From Nymphaea colorata (Eukaryota > Streptophyta > Magnoliopsida > Nymphaeales > Nymphaeaceae): 64,000 nucleotides of DNA. Under the pieces are notes generated by a model, which was given only the letters and a program-made list of their open reading frames with translations, made no database searches and was not told where the DNA came from. This document shows, in pieces, positions 35,579 through 47,738 of this stretch; within the stretch, counting starts at the first letter, position 1, and each line of letters begins with the position of its first letter. Where the stretch lies: the NCBI RefSeq assembly GCF_008831285.2, contig NC_045140.1, positions 5,621,528 to 5,685,527 on the forward strand, read 5' to 3'. The position numbers and the translations under genes are program-made.

Positions 35579-38500
35579 ATGGCGATTGGAGATGAATTGG
35601 GTGCTTCTGAGAAGAAATTGAAGAGTGGTAACATTGATGTGCCTATCTTTAACGCTGAGAATTTGCAGAACAATATGAAAATTATCTATTACAGGTTCTT
35701 TTTTGAATCCCTGCGATCCTTTGATGTACTGTTTTTTTTTTTTTCTTTTAAGCGTGCAGATTTTTTTAGAATATTTATGGATGAAAGTCAAGGTATACTT
35801 TTGGCGTTCATTGTGCATTTTCCTTTAAGTTAGGAAAAATCGGCTACTTTAGCAAGCTTTACTGGCGGATGTACTGCAGTTGCACCTAGGTTTATGCTTG
35901 CTCCGTGGTACCATGAGCACCAGCAAGGCCAGACCCAAATTATCCATTCAACTGGTAGAAGATCATAGTTGTTATGGTGGCTAATATGAGATTATGATGG
36001 TTTTAAGTCTTAAACACCTGGCTCCTTGCATTTCATACCAGTCTCTGGATTCTATGTTAGTTCTTCTGGATACTAGCTGCTACTATTGTTTAGTAGTAAA
36101 TATTCGTCTGCGTGAACCGTACATGGCCAATAAAAGATGAATTCATGTTGGTAACTGTCCACTAATTTACTCTCTGGTAACACATTGCAAATAGGGAATG
36201 AGAATCTGATTTGAGAAAAGGAAGCCAGAGAGATCCTTACTGTAACATGTTAATTGGTAGAGTTGAAATAAGCTTGTTTCTGAATATGATTGTCTCAGTC
36301 ACTTGTGTAAGATGGACTTAAGTACTTAAATTTATGTACTTAAGGAATTTGCTTAATTAGTTCTGTGATAGCTCGTTAAAACTTAGTATGTGTTAAGTTA
36401 GAAAGTAGGGAAGCACAGATGGGAGTAGCACAATAGTTTTATACAGCGAACAGTTAGTAGGAAATATATCTTGTTGAATGAAACAAATAAGTGGTTGTTC
36501 CAGCCTCCCAGGAGGCTTTAACGCAACAATCCCAATAGAGATGGACTTTCAGTAACATCTATAAGTATCTAATCATTAATTTTTTACTGCTATTTGCATG
36601 ATACTCACTGTAACACTGTTTCATCTAGCTCATTTCAGGGTTTCCTGAAAACTCAATTGTTAGACAAGTTTTAAGCTGCAATACATTGTGTATGAGGTCG
36701 GATGTTATTTCTTCGAATTAATTGTATAGATAAGAAATCTTGATTACCGATTGTTCGTTTATTCTGTTTGCAACAAACCTAAGGCATAAAAAGGTTATAC
36801 AAGAAAATTTTCAGAATTTAATGCTTTCGTCAGATAATACATCTTTTGGTAGCACATATGAAGCGATTTTCCATCATAAGACATCCAAAGGTCCTTTCCT
36901 ATGTGCATTAGTAAGAATATACTTGAAGATATTTCAAGCAAATAGCAATGATGTAGCTCCTAAGTATCTGAAATTACTCAAAACAACAGTCAAATTCATA
37001 CAACGAAGTTTCCTTGAGTGCATATGAAGCTATGTAAAGCACGAGGTGCTGCCTAGACAGTGCATTGCACATATAGCATAAGTGGGTGCGATATGGAGCT
37101 GGACATCCAAGAAAATATTTAAAAAAAATACACTCTTAAATGTAAGAACTGTTAGAAAAAATATATTTCTCGATTAGAAAGTGACTATTGATTTATAATT
37201 ACAACAGTTAGAACACACCATTTGTACATTAGACATATCATAACATGAATAAGTAAATATAATTAAAACTTTAAGAGTTCCAAAGGTTAAGTTTAACAGC
37301 TATGCAACATAAAAAGAGCAAATGTGCAATTTAACATCGATGCTCCTCAATGTCTATGGCACATGGAAAATCTTCTAAATTTCTAAAATCCCAACTTCTA
37401 TCTCTAATTTAATTTCTCAAGCCTAGACAAGCCCAAGCTAGAACCTGCAATAAGTAGTTTGATATGAAAGGGGAAGGTACGTAAATCATCAACATATATT
37501 CATCATAGTTCCATGTTAATGTTGCTTGTTATATATGGCCAACTAAAAGCTGGAAAAACACATAAATGTTAAGTAAAAGGGTATTACATATTCAAACAAT
37601 AATAGTATATATATCCCCATGCTTCTGGTGCAAAATCATATGCAACATCAAGAAGAGTGAGGAAACGAAAATCTGCATAAAAGCAGGAGAAAAATAAAAA
37701 TAAATAAATTAATGAAAAGAAAGAAAGCAGCCGAAGAATGAGACGGAAGAACAATTGAAGAAGAGAAAAATGGCAAAGTAAAAAAATGGAAAAAGACTGA
37801 ATTAGATAGGCAGCAACAAAAAACAAGTGGGAGAAGAAAAAGAAGCCAAGAAAAAGCACAAAGAAATTAAAAAATCTGCCTCAGATTGAAGAAGAATAAT
37901 TGGAAGAATAACTCCAGATGGCAGAAAGGGAACAGAATGGGAGAAGGAAATAAAAGGAAGAAGAATAAAGGAAGAGAAAGACCAGATGTATCTCGGACAG
38001 ACAAGAAAAGACGATGCCTATCCAGGTGTCCTTGGCAATTACTTGAGTGTTTTCATGGGGCAAGTGAACTAGGAAATGGTATGAACGTTAATAAGCAAGA
38101 TTGTTAGCAAGAGTTAAACCAAGTTCACATTCAATGACCATTTCTTTCAACTAACTCACTGCAAGTAGCTCTGTGCTCTATCATTGTTATACGTCGTATC
38201 GTACGATACGTATCTTATCGTTTACAAAATACGATAAGATACACCCCATGTATCGTAAATAGGGGCGTATCGTGCATGTATTGTACGATATGTACGATAC
38301 AGGCCCCCGTATCGTATGATACGGGTTGATTTAAAAAAAGGGGGGCTTGAATCCCTCTTTTTCGAGTTTTCTTTATAAAACCCGCCCCTTCATTTCTAAC
38401 CTAGAGATTGTGCCGCCGTGGAGGGAAATCATTGATTTTCACCGTGAAATAATCGATTAAACCATGAATTTTTGTGTGGGTGGCTGATTGTCGTTGGGAG

Positions 38501-40838
38501 GAAAGGGGTTTTTTTAAATCGTGAAGATGAAGATGAAGAAGAAGATGGAGATGAGGATGAGAATGAATATGATGAAGATTATGAATGAGAGACGAGAGTG
38601 CTTTCATTTTATATGTCTTGATATTGAACATTTTCACAATTTCATTATCATCTTGTGATATAATACATAATATCTAAAACTTGTTTTTTGATGTGGCATC
38701 TCATAGACTTATGGACCTTATGACTTATGAATCTATGGTTATGAAATTATGATATATGTTATGTAATTGTTGACTTGTTGTGCTTTCTAGATTGATATTG
38801 TTATGAATTTTGATGCTTACGAATGATGAACCATAACTTTATAGCAATAATAAGTCTTATCATTTTCCAAAACATGTTTTTTCTGAAGAACATATTATTC
38901 TTGATGATTTTTACTATTTTTTATGAAATTTTCGATTTTTTTTCCTATTTTTTCTGATTGATTAAAAAAAAAACGATACGGTTACGATACGTTACGATAT
39001 TTTACGATACGGCGTATCTTAAAGCCAGACCGATACGGCTTACGATACGCTTTTTACAACATTGTGCTCTATGACTTCTATTCCTTCTTAGTTTGATGCA
39101 GTTGACATAACAAGCGTGCCCAAGATTCTTCCTATCAAAACAGATGATAGTTGATAGCTCAAAAAAGAAAACGACAATGTTATGATGTGAAATTTCCTAT
39201 TAGTGCCTATTCATCAATGCTTCAATTTATCAGTCTGGTTCTTCAGGATTCTGTTGGCTGAAATATGGTGCAAGATCCATAATCAAGCTCCCCTATCTTA
39301 TCATGTTAGGCCTGGTTGTGTGGCATTTTTCTTTATGTCACAGTTTATTTACCACAAGAGTTGTGCACTGTTCTTCGTTTCATGATGCTCTATTGAATCT
39401 TTCACAGCCCTTCTACTTAATTTGTTGCTTTCATATTTATTTCATCACAGAAAACCAAATATCATTAGACAAGGACGATTCCAATCCCATGAATACCGAA
39501 CAATATGCATTTTAAAGATGTTAATGTTAGTATTTGTTTGACAAAGGAAAAAGGAAAAAATACTGGAGGAATGTGTGTTCAGTAATTGTTGGGTATCGAC
39601 CATAACTCACCTTTTTTTTCCCAAAACTAGGTTTGTACCAAAATTTAGCTCAGATGCTTTATTAATTATGGTTCTGCAATATTTGTCATCTTAAAGGAAG
39701 CTTGGCTATGAAACAATAGAAACATTTACTGTGCTTCGTTCTCTGTCTGCAGCCGCACCTTTTTATCCATTATTGGTGGTGTGGTAGCTGGAATTTTGGG
39801 GTTCACTGGTATGATGGGCTTCATATTTTATTTCCTGATTATGGCGGTAACTTCTCTGGGAATTGCAATAAAGGCAAAGTTTTCTATTCATAACTACTTC
39901 GATTCTTGGAACCGGGTTCTGCTTGATGGCTTCTTTGGCGGCCTTATGGTATGTTGCTATCTCTGAGGTTTTATCTGTAGCTGACAGTTTCCTTTGATAT
40001 AAAGATGTGATGTGCAATGCATAAAATGCTTTATTTGGGTTATCATTGAGCATCACTCGTATACCAGTAAAGGCACAGTATCTGGGTGCCAGAACATATT
40101 GTGGTGAAACTGAAACTGAAACTGAAAAAAGAACTAGTTTGACCCTTCAAACCAGGAAAAATAAAGTTGTGCTAGTACTGAGCATATCCATGCCAAGGCT
40201 GCAGCAAATCCAGAAATTGATTGTTATTGCTTGAGCTTCCCTTTCTTTCCTTTTTGCAATTTCAGAAAGATATCTAGACCTTAGCTGAATACAGTGCATG
40301 ATCCGTAAGTTGTTGTCCATGTTTCATACACTGCTAAACTTGTAGCTCTCTATATGGTCGCTTTATTTTCTTCTTATTTCCATTCCATTTATCATCATAT
40401 TTAATGAGGGAGAATATTGTTTCTGGGGTTGTCCCGGGCATGCCCTTATGGTGATAGAAAAAAATGAGTTTAACCGACGTAGTTAGTAATAAGTCATCTG
40501 TTTGTCATGCTCATAGTCTTCCAATATCGATTCCCTTTTCCTCCCTACTGTTTTTATGCTGGCATCAAGTGTAAAATTTTACCTATTTTCAATTTCTTGG
40601 CCTATTAATTGTATGTTGAAATGTTTAAGGATCTACTAACTTTGTTTTTCCTTTATTGCAGTCGTTCGTGCTCTTCTGGACGTATCCTTATTATTTTGTG
40701 GTCCTTGTTTTCAGAATCTATAAAACTCTTTAAGTTGTTCTCAACGAGTTGCTTATGCCTATCATGATTAGTTTCATGTTTGTGAATCTTTTCCTTAATG
40801 TTCTTAGATTTGCGTATGACATTGTGCATATATTCTGA
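35579..40838 (+). CDS. EMC6: ER membrane protein complex subunit 6 (EMC6)
   Basis: Four exons: 35579-35694, 39753-39948, 40662-40681 (only 20 nt) and 40808-40838 (TGA), all GT-AG and in frame, giving 120 residues. Exon 1 has a hydrophilic N-terminus and VPIFNAENLQNNMKIIYYS. Exon 2 encodes RTFLSIIGGVVAGILGFTGM, MGFIFYFLIM and a loop with SIHNYFDSWNRVLLDGFFGG. Exons 3-4 give SFVLFWTFAYDIVHIF. The three hydrophobic segments, GILGFTG, GFIFYFL and the LFWTF(A/L)YxxVH(I/V)(F/Y) end are EMC6 hallmarks. EMC6 is the conserved membrane core of the EMC insertase, which places tail-anchored and multipass proteins in the ER membrane. Intron 1 is 4058 bp, carries an 882-bp MULE insertion, and falls mostly within an inverted duplication with 46.4-51.8 kb. 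Confidence 0.94.
38182..39063. mobile_element. Mutator-like non-autonomous element in EMC6 intron 1
   Basis: 882 bp flanked by perfect 9-bp duplications GTGCTCTAT (38173-38181 and 39064-39072). The termini are inverted: CATTGTTATACGTCGTATCG at the left against AATGTTGTAAAAAGCGTATC read inward from the right, and both arms are filled with CGTATCG/CGATACG words. The interior has a GATGAAGATGAAGAAG simple repeat and no transposase. The matching site in the right duplication arm (near 48990) has no insertion, showing it landed after the duplication or was never in that arm. Confidence 0.9.
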
Positions 40839-40916
40839 GAGCTGATAACAAAGATTTTGTGGTTCGAGGGCATTGGAGGACAATTGACTCTTAGAAGAAT
40901 ATGATGTTTGCTGAGA

Positions 40917-40998
40917 GTTTATGTTTGGCTACTCAGAAGATCCGAACAATTTTGAAAGTTTATATTTGGCTACTCAGTAGATCTGAACAATTTTGAAG
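40917..40998. repeat. 41-bp tandem duplication in the EMC6 3' UTR
   Basis: Two adjacent units read GTTTAT(G/A)TTTGGCTACTCAG, then AGATC(C/T)GAACAATTTTGAA. The right arm (about 47290-47330) has only one unit. Confidence 0.85.
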
Positions 40999-41890
40999 TT
41001 CCTTGTAATATTTTATTCATGTTCTTTACGCTAGAGATTTATTCCTTTATGGATGTAGAATTTCTGCAGCAGAAAGAAAATGATTTGTTCTGAGTACATA
41101 TTTTGCTTTCTCGAACCAGCACGAAGATTGCTTTCCTTAACCAAGCTAAATTGGAAGATCAAATACAAATTGATCTTGGAATTCACTCGAGAGCTAAGAT
41201 TCTCAGGGGATGCTTTTATGGCTTTCAAATATGTGTGCCTTCTCTCACCTGTTTTATTAATTATAAACCGAAGTATAGTTTATTATATCATCGACACTTG
41301 TTCTGTATCTTTGTTCTATTTTCATTTGTTTTCACTATCTTTTGAATGCAAACCTTTCAAATCACATGTTTTGTACCTTGATTTGGATTTTATTTATTTT
41401 TTACTAACATCGATCTGTTGCAGGCAGCTCATGAAAACAGCCACTTTATTGCTTAATTCTTTTTTTACATTTAACTATGTGAAGTTTTGACAAGGAGATG
41501 AAGTGAAAAAATGTTTTATTAATTTTGCAGCTATTTGCAGCAGAAACAGATTATATAACATTTGTCTGGTGGGTACTGATGACAGCACATCCCATAAATA
41601 TAATCCTTCTTTTCTCATCATTGCTAAAAAGACGAGCATCTCCGAATATGTTAGTGGTGCACTTTCTTGAAAATTTTCTGACCTTGTCAAGACATACCCC
41701 ATTTTATCAGCTTGGCATGACCGACAGATCGTGCACGATTGGGGTGGGATGGATGTGAAACTAAGAAAGGCCAACCCAACGTGAAACTAAGAAAGACCAT
41801 ATGCTACTGCATAAGAAATGCACTGTTAACTGCAAGTACCAAAACCACCTGAAAAACATGTTTCTTAGAAGCATCGGAAATGGCAGCAGT

Positions 41891-43071
41891 GTTAACGCTA
41901 TGGCTGGGTCTGAAAGCTGGGACGTTATCACGTTGGATTACATTTCCAGAATAAGTGGTCCCTGTCGGTGTCATTGCTGTACCATAGATAAATATATTTG
42001 TGGTTGAATAACGTAAATAAAATATATTAATGATTCTTTTCTGCGTTTGAATTATAGGGATACAAGTTTAGTACTGTATTTCCTTCCTGCTGGGCTGAAA
42101 GTGGTCAAATGAAAGATTCGTTTCACCGCAAGTAGTGCATTCATGGCATAAAATGAAACTACTCCAATAGCTGTGCTCCTTCCGCCCATGCAAGAGAGAG
42201 AGACTGCCACATTATCCAGATTTTCTAGTTCTCTACCAGGAACAAGAACAGTATACAAGCTACCAAAATCTCAACAGTTCTATATTTCATCATCATGCAA
42301 GACCTTACACCAACTCAGCGTGATTTCGTATCCTTTTACAGGCTCCCTCACTCCAAGAACTTACTCCAACTAAGGAATCATTTCTTCTTAGTATCAGTCC
42401 CTAACAAGGAAACGCATGTACAAAAGACTCATATGATCTTACAGTAAAAATTTGGATAGCACTTCTCTGAAGCTGACCAGGATTCAAAATCAACTGAAGT
42501 TTTCAACATCCCTTGAACCTGTGCAGCATGAGATTGTTGCTCATCAACTTAGAACAAAGTGTAAGTAGACCTTCAAAGCGGGCTTATACGAATGTTACAA
42601 AGAGATCCTTTCAGTGTGTTTATGACCATTTTAACATGCATTCTCCATTGAATTATTGGATAATTTACCAAAATACAACACGATCAGACAGACTCTGGCT
42701 AGACAAGATGGTTGTCCGGCATTTTCCACACACACACACACACACATACACAAAGAGAGAGAGAGGTGGGGATCACCTGCCTAACATATCAAGCAAGCGG
42801 GGTAAATTGTCCATGTGTTTTAGGTCAAGTAAAAGAATAATTACATGAACAATCCGGAACCAATAAAGTGGCTACAAACAAATCTCAAAAGAAAATTATG
42901 TCATAGTTCAAAGCCAAAGCTCCAAATCTTGCTAAACAACTTTCTTTTCAGCTCTATGTTTACCTAGTTGTACATCACTTGTACTGCAAAAAGAGACATG
43001 AAATGCCAAGATAAGAAGTTTACGCCTTTGTTATTTGATTCTCCGGCTCATATGAAATTTGGTAAAAAAAA
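41891..43071. other. Left part of the inverted-repeat spacer, nothing recognised
   Basis: No gene. A (CA)n run lies at 42729-42745, followed by a short AGAGAGAG patch. Open frames here are short and without recognisable domains. Confidence 0.4.
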
Positions 43072-43099
43072 ATGGATAACATGGGGTTAAGAATTGGTG

Positions 43100-43770
43100 A
43101 TGAAATTAGCTCATGCTATCGCGTCCATCAAACGCAGTTTTTCCTTTGTTACAAGGCTTGTCCAGTGTCTCCTTTTCTCTTCTGCGCGGAAGTGAAAAGT
43201 CTATTCTTATTCAGCGACAACGAGGTCTTTCCGAACCAGTTTCCATCCTTGGATATCATGGCAATTTTGTCTAACATGCAAGTACATGTTTTATGTCCTT
43301 GCTTCTCATCTTATGATTATTCGGTATGGCTTCAAGGATTAAAATTATCAAGAACAACTGTAAGGTGGACATGGTTAGAGGTGGCGAAGGTGTTTAATTG
43401 TAAGGCAGGAGATTTAATCCTCAACTAGTTAGGTCACCCTCTTCTTATGTCTTATGGAGAATTAATCATGGCACTCAATTATCGATAAGTTATAAGGGAA
43501 ATTATAACCATAGAAATCTCATTCCACCTCTTTCAGGCTGCATCGCTCTCATCAAACATGTCCTCACCTCCCTGCCTCATTCCCTCATGTCCATATTCTT
43601 CATGCCGACCACAGCTGAGAAGACTATAAATAGTATTCTCAAAAAATTCATGTGGGGTGTCACTTCTAATAATTATGAGAGCCACCCAAAAATTCTTGTG
43701 GGAAGGTGCTTCTAATCATTGTAAGAGGCATTTTGTTAGCTGATCCTAGAGGTTACCAAGTCGTTGATCA
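43100..43770 (+). pseudogene. LINE reverse-transcriptase fragment (palm to thumb), plus strand
   Basis: Plus-strand reading: ACPVSPFLF (RT motif RQGCPLSPFLF), then SSYDYSVWLQGLKLS, where the catalytic FADD has become SSYDY, then WLEVAKVFNCKAG. At 43541-43690, IALIKHVLTSLPHSLMSIFF and KKFMWG match the thumb region of plant L1-type LINEs (RIxLIKSVLxSIPxYxMSxF...FLWG). Broken by stops. Orientation is opposite to the neighbouring LINE piece at 43799-45450. Confidence 0.75.
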
Positions 43771-43798
43771 AGCGAATCTCTCGTGATCGGAGACAACC

Positions 43799-45450
43799 TT
43801 ATATAGCCCGAGTTGCTAAAGCAATTGGCCTGAAGTTTTGAATCCTACTAGCATTCTCCTTTTTGAGGACGACCAGATGAGAACAATCTATGATATACTT
43901 AGGTTTCTTGGCCAGCTTACCTGTCATTAGGAAAGAGTTATCCATCTTCGTGATCTCTCTGCCTATCAAATCCCAATAAGATGCTAGAAACCCGTCCAGC
44001 CCTAGAGCACTATCTGCGTCGGAGGTGAATACAATGCTTTTCATCTCCTCTATCAACGTGGGTCAGAGGAGGAACATATTTTCTTTACCCATGACCTGCA
44101 AACCAAAATCAGAGCCCAGAAAGAACTCACCATTGCCATCTTCCGTCGCCAAGAGATCAATAAAATCTGCCTCACAAACCTGTTTAATGTATGCCGGATC
44201 CTTTGTGATACCCTGATTCCCTTCAATCCTACCAATAGAGTTTTTAGTGGCTCTACCTTTCACCAGAATCACCACCACAGGAAAGAATGTTGTATTAGTC
44301 TCCTTCTGCAATCCACCTGACTCTAGATGTCGGACACCAAGCACGCTAATCTTCTAAGGGAGTATATTGAACCTCTTGTTTGAGTGTCAAAAGCTAAGTT
44401 TCCGCGCCCCACATACCATCTTCAGTCTCTCTCTCAGCCACATCAATAGCAGCCCAAAGGCTTCTAATTGTATCGTGAGGAGTACCAAGAGCTTTCAACT
44501 ATTCTGAAAGTTTCACTCTAGCAGCCTCAAGATGGTTGATCAATCTGATTTTTTTTGGGTGAGTGGGGTTTTGACCCACCGCCGAAATCTGAAGCCCCCA
44601 CCCAACCTTTCATCCCCGGTACAAACCCTGCATAGGTGCCTCAAGATGCTGTCTTTGCCACGCTCCAACTTATGTGTCAGTGACCCTTTGTTTGCAGCAC
44701 AGAGAGTTGGTCTTTGGAGAATCAAAGTGAAGACTGGTCACCTGCCAATGCTATTCAATCTCGTTGGACCAACCCCTTGAGGTTCTGATTATTCAATCTG
44801 ATTGCAAGGCACTTGTATACAGGCAGCTACCAAACCTACTCAACAATTTGTCTGCACTCCTCATGTCTGCTCCAATGTTTAAAGTAGCCGAACATGCCAT
44901 GCCTACTGGGAGACTGAGTAACGAACCTAACATTGAACAGTAGAGGCAAGCGATCTGAATAAACAATAGGAAGAAATTTGAGAAAACCATTGCTCCATTT
45001 CTCCTGCTAGGAACGATAAAGTTATTAACAAAGCACCGGTCGAGCCTACACCAAACGCTTGTCTTCCAATCTATTACTTGACCAAGTAAATCTTCGATTA
45101 GGATCTTTCAGGCAACCAGGTCACCATTAGGATATGAGAGTACCGACATTAGGCTCTGTCCCGGTTTTGTCAGCGAAACCCGACATGACATTAAAATCTC
45201 CTCACAACAGAGGTAAGAACAGCATCACCCACCTAAAAAAAGGACCTTCCTACGAACAACCGGATCGTTTTGCGTACACACGCCACCAGTAAAAAGTTGC
45301 CTCCAGATTCTTTATCGATCCCAGGCTCCCACAATTCCAGCAATGCCTTCACAAGAAGAGGCGTTGGCAGCAACTGCGTAATTCAGGAAGCACTCCACCT
45401 TCGGACTTTATCTTCATGTGGCATATCAAGCTGAAACCAAATTTCTGGTC
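43799..45450 (-). pseudogene. LINE ORF2 fragment (endonuclease end to RT fingers), minus strand
   Basis: Minus-strand pieces in order: an endonuclease-like DFNV region and RRFTW motif (about 45220-45060, frames broken); YSDRLPLLFNVRF and FGYFKHWSRHEECRQIVEQVW (about 44970-44830); the linker VRHLESGG...NTTFF with NSIGRIEGNQGI (44344-44190); ADFIDLLATEDG; then SALGLDGFLASYWDLIG (RT finger ADSALGPDGF) and KKENASRIQNFRPIALA at 43940-43800. These are L1-type ORF2 signatures. A SINE sits inside at 44551-44792. Confidence 0.8.
44551..44792 (-). mobile_element. SINE nested in the LINE fragment
   Basis: 242 bp flanked by perfect 11-bp duplications TCAATCTGATT (44540-44550 and 44793-44803). A T-run at its left edge is the A-tail in minus orientation. 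In the minus-strand sense there is an A-box-like TAGCATTGGCAGG and, about 35 nt on, a B-box-like TTTGATTCTCC, consistent with a tRNA-type Pol III promoter. Removing it restores the LINE reading across the site. A second short copy is at 32966-33083. Confidence 0.82.
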
Positions 45451-46380
45451 TCTATTCAATAATGAGCGAAAAACATTCGTTGTGGCCTGCTCTGCAAGCA
45501 AGTCCGTGGATGTTCATGAAGAGGCTGATGGCAAGACATGAACAATAGGGGGAAACCATGCTGCTTCTTGTTGCCCCATATCTTGTTTATCCATCTCAAA
45601 CTCAATTGCATCGTCTGGAGCTCTACAGGCTCCTTGTCTTTTGCCGTCAGACCGGTCTTCGGACTCCCACTGAAGAAGGTTACCAAGTCCCTTCAGCAGG
45701 GGTCTATTCCACTATCCCTTTCTTGAGCAATTCTTGTTCGAGAGCGACTCTCCTTTGCGTAGACAGGCAGAAAGCCCTTTCTCACCGACACCTTCTGGAG
45801 TTACCGACTTAAAAGGAAAAACCAAGCAGGAGGTTCTCCTCTGATTCCCCCATAAAAGGATAGTCCAGTATAATCGGCGATGCTTACAACGACTTGTTTC
45901 CGCCAGAAAACTCTGGGAGGTCGGATTGTGGGGAGTCTGATTTACGGTGTGTTGGGCTGACCAGTGTCCTCTAGGTCGTCCATTAAAGGCGAGAAGCTGT
46001 TTCCCTTCGCCATCAATTTGATTGACAAGTTCTCTCTAGATGGTTGGCGGCGCATTCCATGCCTCTCGTATTGGTGACAGTTTCTCCACTACTAGACTTT
46101 ACCATGCTCTATTGACTCCATACATCCACCGGTTCAAAAGCGTTATGTGTAGGGTAAGGAACCTGCTCTAAAGACAAAGATTCAAACATGGTTAGTTATA
46201 CAAGAAAGGATTCAAACTCAACTAAATCTGCATACACGGGGCTTTCAGTCCCCAAGTAGGAGTTTTTAATAGTCCCATAGTGAAAAAAAACTAAACACTT
46301 ACTTACCGACCTTACTTCGCGAACCCCTGTTTTGTTCTTAGGCCAAATAAAGTAGTAAGGGACCCTATTTTTTGCACTGC
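45451..46380. other. Right part of the inverted-repeat spacer
   Basis: Probably the upstream, more decayed end of the minus-strand LINE. I could not align it to a named domain. No gene supported. Confidence 0.35.
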
Positions 46381-47596
46381 AGCCACTTCCGATGCTTCCA
46401 AGCGATTTATGTTTCCCAGGTGATTTTGGTAGCTCTAGAGAGTGATTCACTTGAAGTTAACTAACAGACAATTTCCTATGCAGTAGGGTTGCATATGGCC
46501 TCTCTTAGTTTCCATCCATCTCCATCGGCATTGCCAAGCTAGTAAAATGCAAAATGCAATTTTCAGTTAATCAGTTTTGACTTAACAAAATCAGAAATTT
46601 TCAAGAAAATGCACCACTTGACGGATTTGGAGATGCTTGTCTTTTTTAGCAGTGATGAGAAAAGGAGGATTATATCTATGGGATCTGCTGTCATCAGTAC
46701 CACCAGGCAACTGCTATAATCTGTTTCTGCTGCAAATATCTGCAATATTAATAAAACTTTTTTACTTCATTTCCCTGTCAAAACCTCCAATGGTCAAATG
46801 TAACAAAAATTAGGCAATAAAGTGGCTGTCTTCATGAACTGCCTCCAACAGATCGATGTTAGCAAAAAAGAAAAATCCAAATCAAGATACTGAGCACATG
46901 ATTTGAAAGGTTTTGCATTCAAATGATGGTGAAAACAAATGAAAAATAGAACAATGATCAAGAGGAAGTATCGACAATATGATAAAGTCTACTTTGGTTT
47001 ATATTTTATAAAACAGGTGAGAGGAGGCACGCATATTTGAAAGCCACAAAAGTATTTCCCCTGAGAATCTTGAGAGCTCTCAAGGGTGAATTCCAAAAGT
47101 AATTTGTAATTGATCTTCGGTTTTTTAGCAAATTCAGCTTGGCTAAGGAAAGTAACCTCTGTGCTGGTTTGAGAAAGCAAAATATGTACTCAGAACAAAT
47201 TCTCACCTCTTTGCTGCAGAAACTCTGCATCCATAAAGGATTAAATCTCTAGCATAAAGAACATGAATGAGATATTACAAGGAACTTCAAAATTGTTCAC
47301 ATCTTCTGAGTAGCCAAAGATAAATTCTCAGTTTGAATTCTTCTGAGAGTCAATCGACCTTTAATGCTCTCCAAACCACAAAATCTTCGTTATCAGCTGT
47401 CAGAATATATGCACGATGTCATATGCAAATCTAAGAACTTAAGGAAAAGATTCACAAACATGCAACTAAGCACGATAAGCATAAGAAACTCATTGAGAAA
47501 AATTTTAAACTCTTTACAGATTCTGAAAGCAAGAACCACATAAATAATAAGGATACATCCAGAAGAGCACAAATGACTGCAATAAAGGAAAAACAA

Positions 47597-47738
47597 AGTT
47601 GCTAGATCCTCAAACATTTCAACCTACAATTAATAGGCCATGAATTAAAAAAATAGGTAAACTTTTAAGTTGCTAGATCCTCAAACATTTCAACCTACAA
47701 TTAATAGGCCATGAATTGAAAAAATAGGTAAACTTTTA
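47597..47738. repeat. 71-bp tandem duplication
   Basis: Two adjacent units (47597-47667 and 47668-47738) differ by a single base (GAATTAAAAA against GAATTGAAAA), so the duplication is recent. The left arm has a single unit near 40580-40640. Confidence 0.92.

Larger units (their letters stand above)
36195..41890 (+). repeat. Left arm of a large inverted duplication (EMC6 intron 1 to 3' flank)
   Basis: Reads in order against the reverse complement of about 46385-51840. Anchors: GAGAATCTGATTTGAGAA near 36207 with 51825-51842; GATGGACTTAAGTACTT near 36310 with about 51290-51310; exon 2 (39753-39948) with 48402-48586; exon 4 (40808-40838) with 47400-47430; TTTGCAGCAGAAACAGATTAT near 41533 with about 46716-46740; and AGAAGCATCGGAAATGGCAG near 41867 with 46381-46400. 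By eye the arms are roughly 85-90 percent alike outside insertions. Ends are approximate. Confidence 0.9.

Noticed and set aside
38200-39060. LTR retrotransposon in EMC6 intron 1
   Set aside because: Ends are inverted, not direct, and the target duplication is 9 bp; no primer-binding site or gag-pol sequence.
43100-45450. Twin-primed LINE insertion with 5' inversion
   Set aside because: Twin priming inverts the 5' part and leaves the 3' part with its tail at the insertion end; here the 3' half is inverted relative to the 5' half and no tail is seen, so inversion or recombination fits better.
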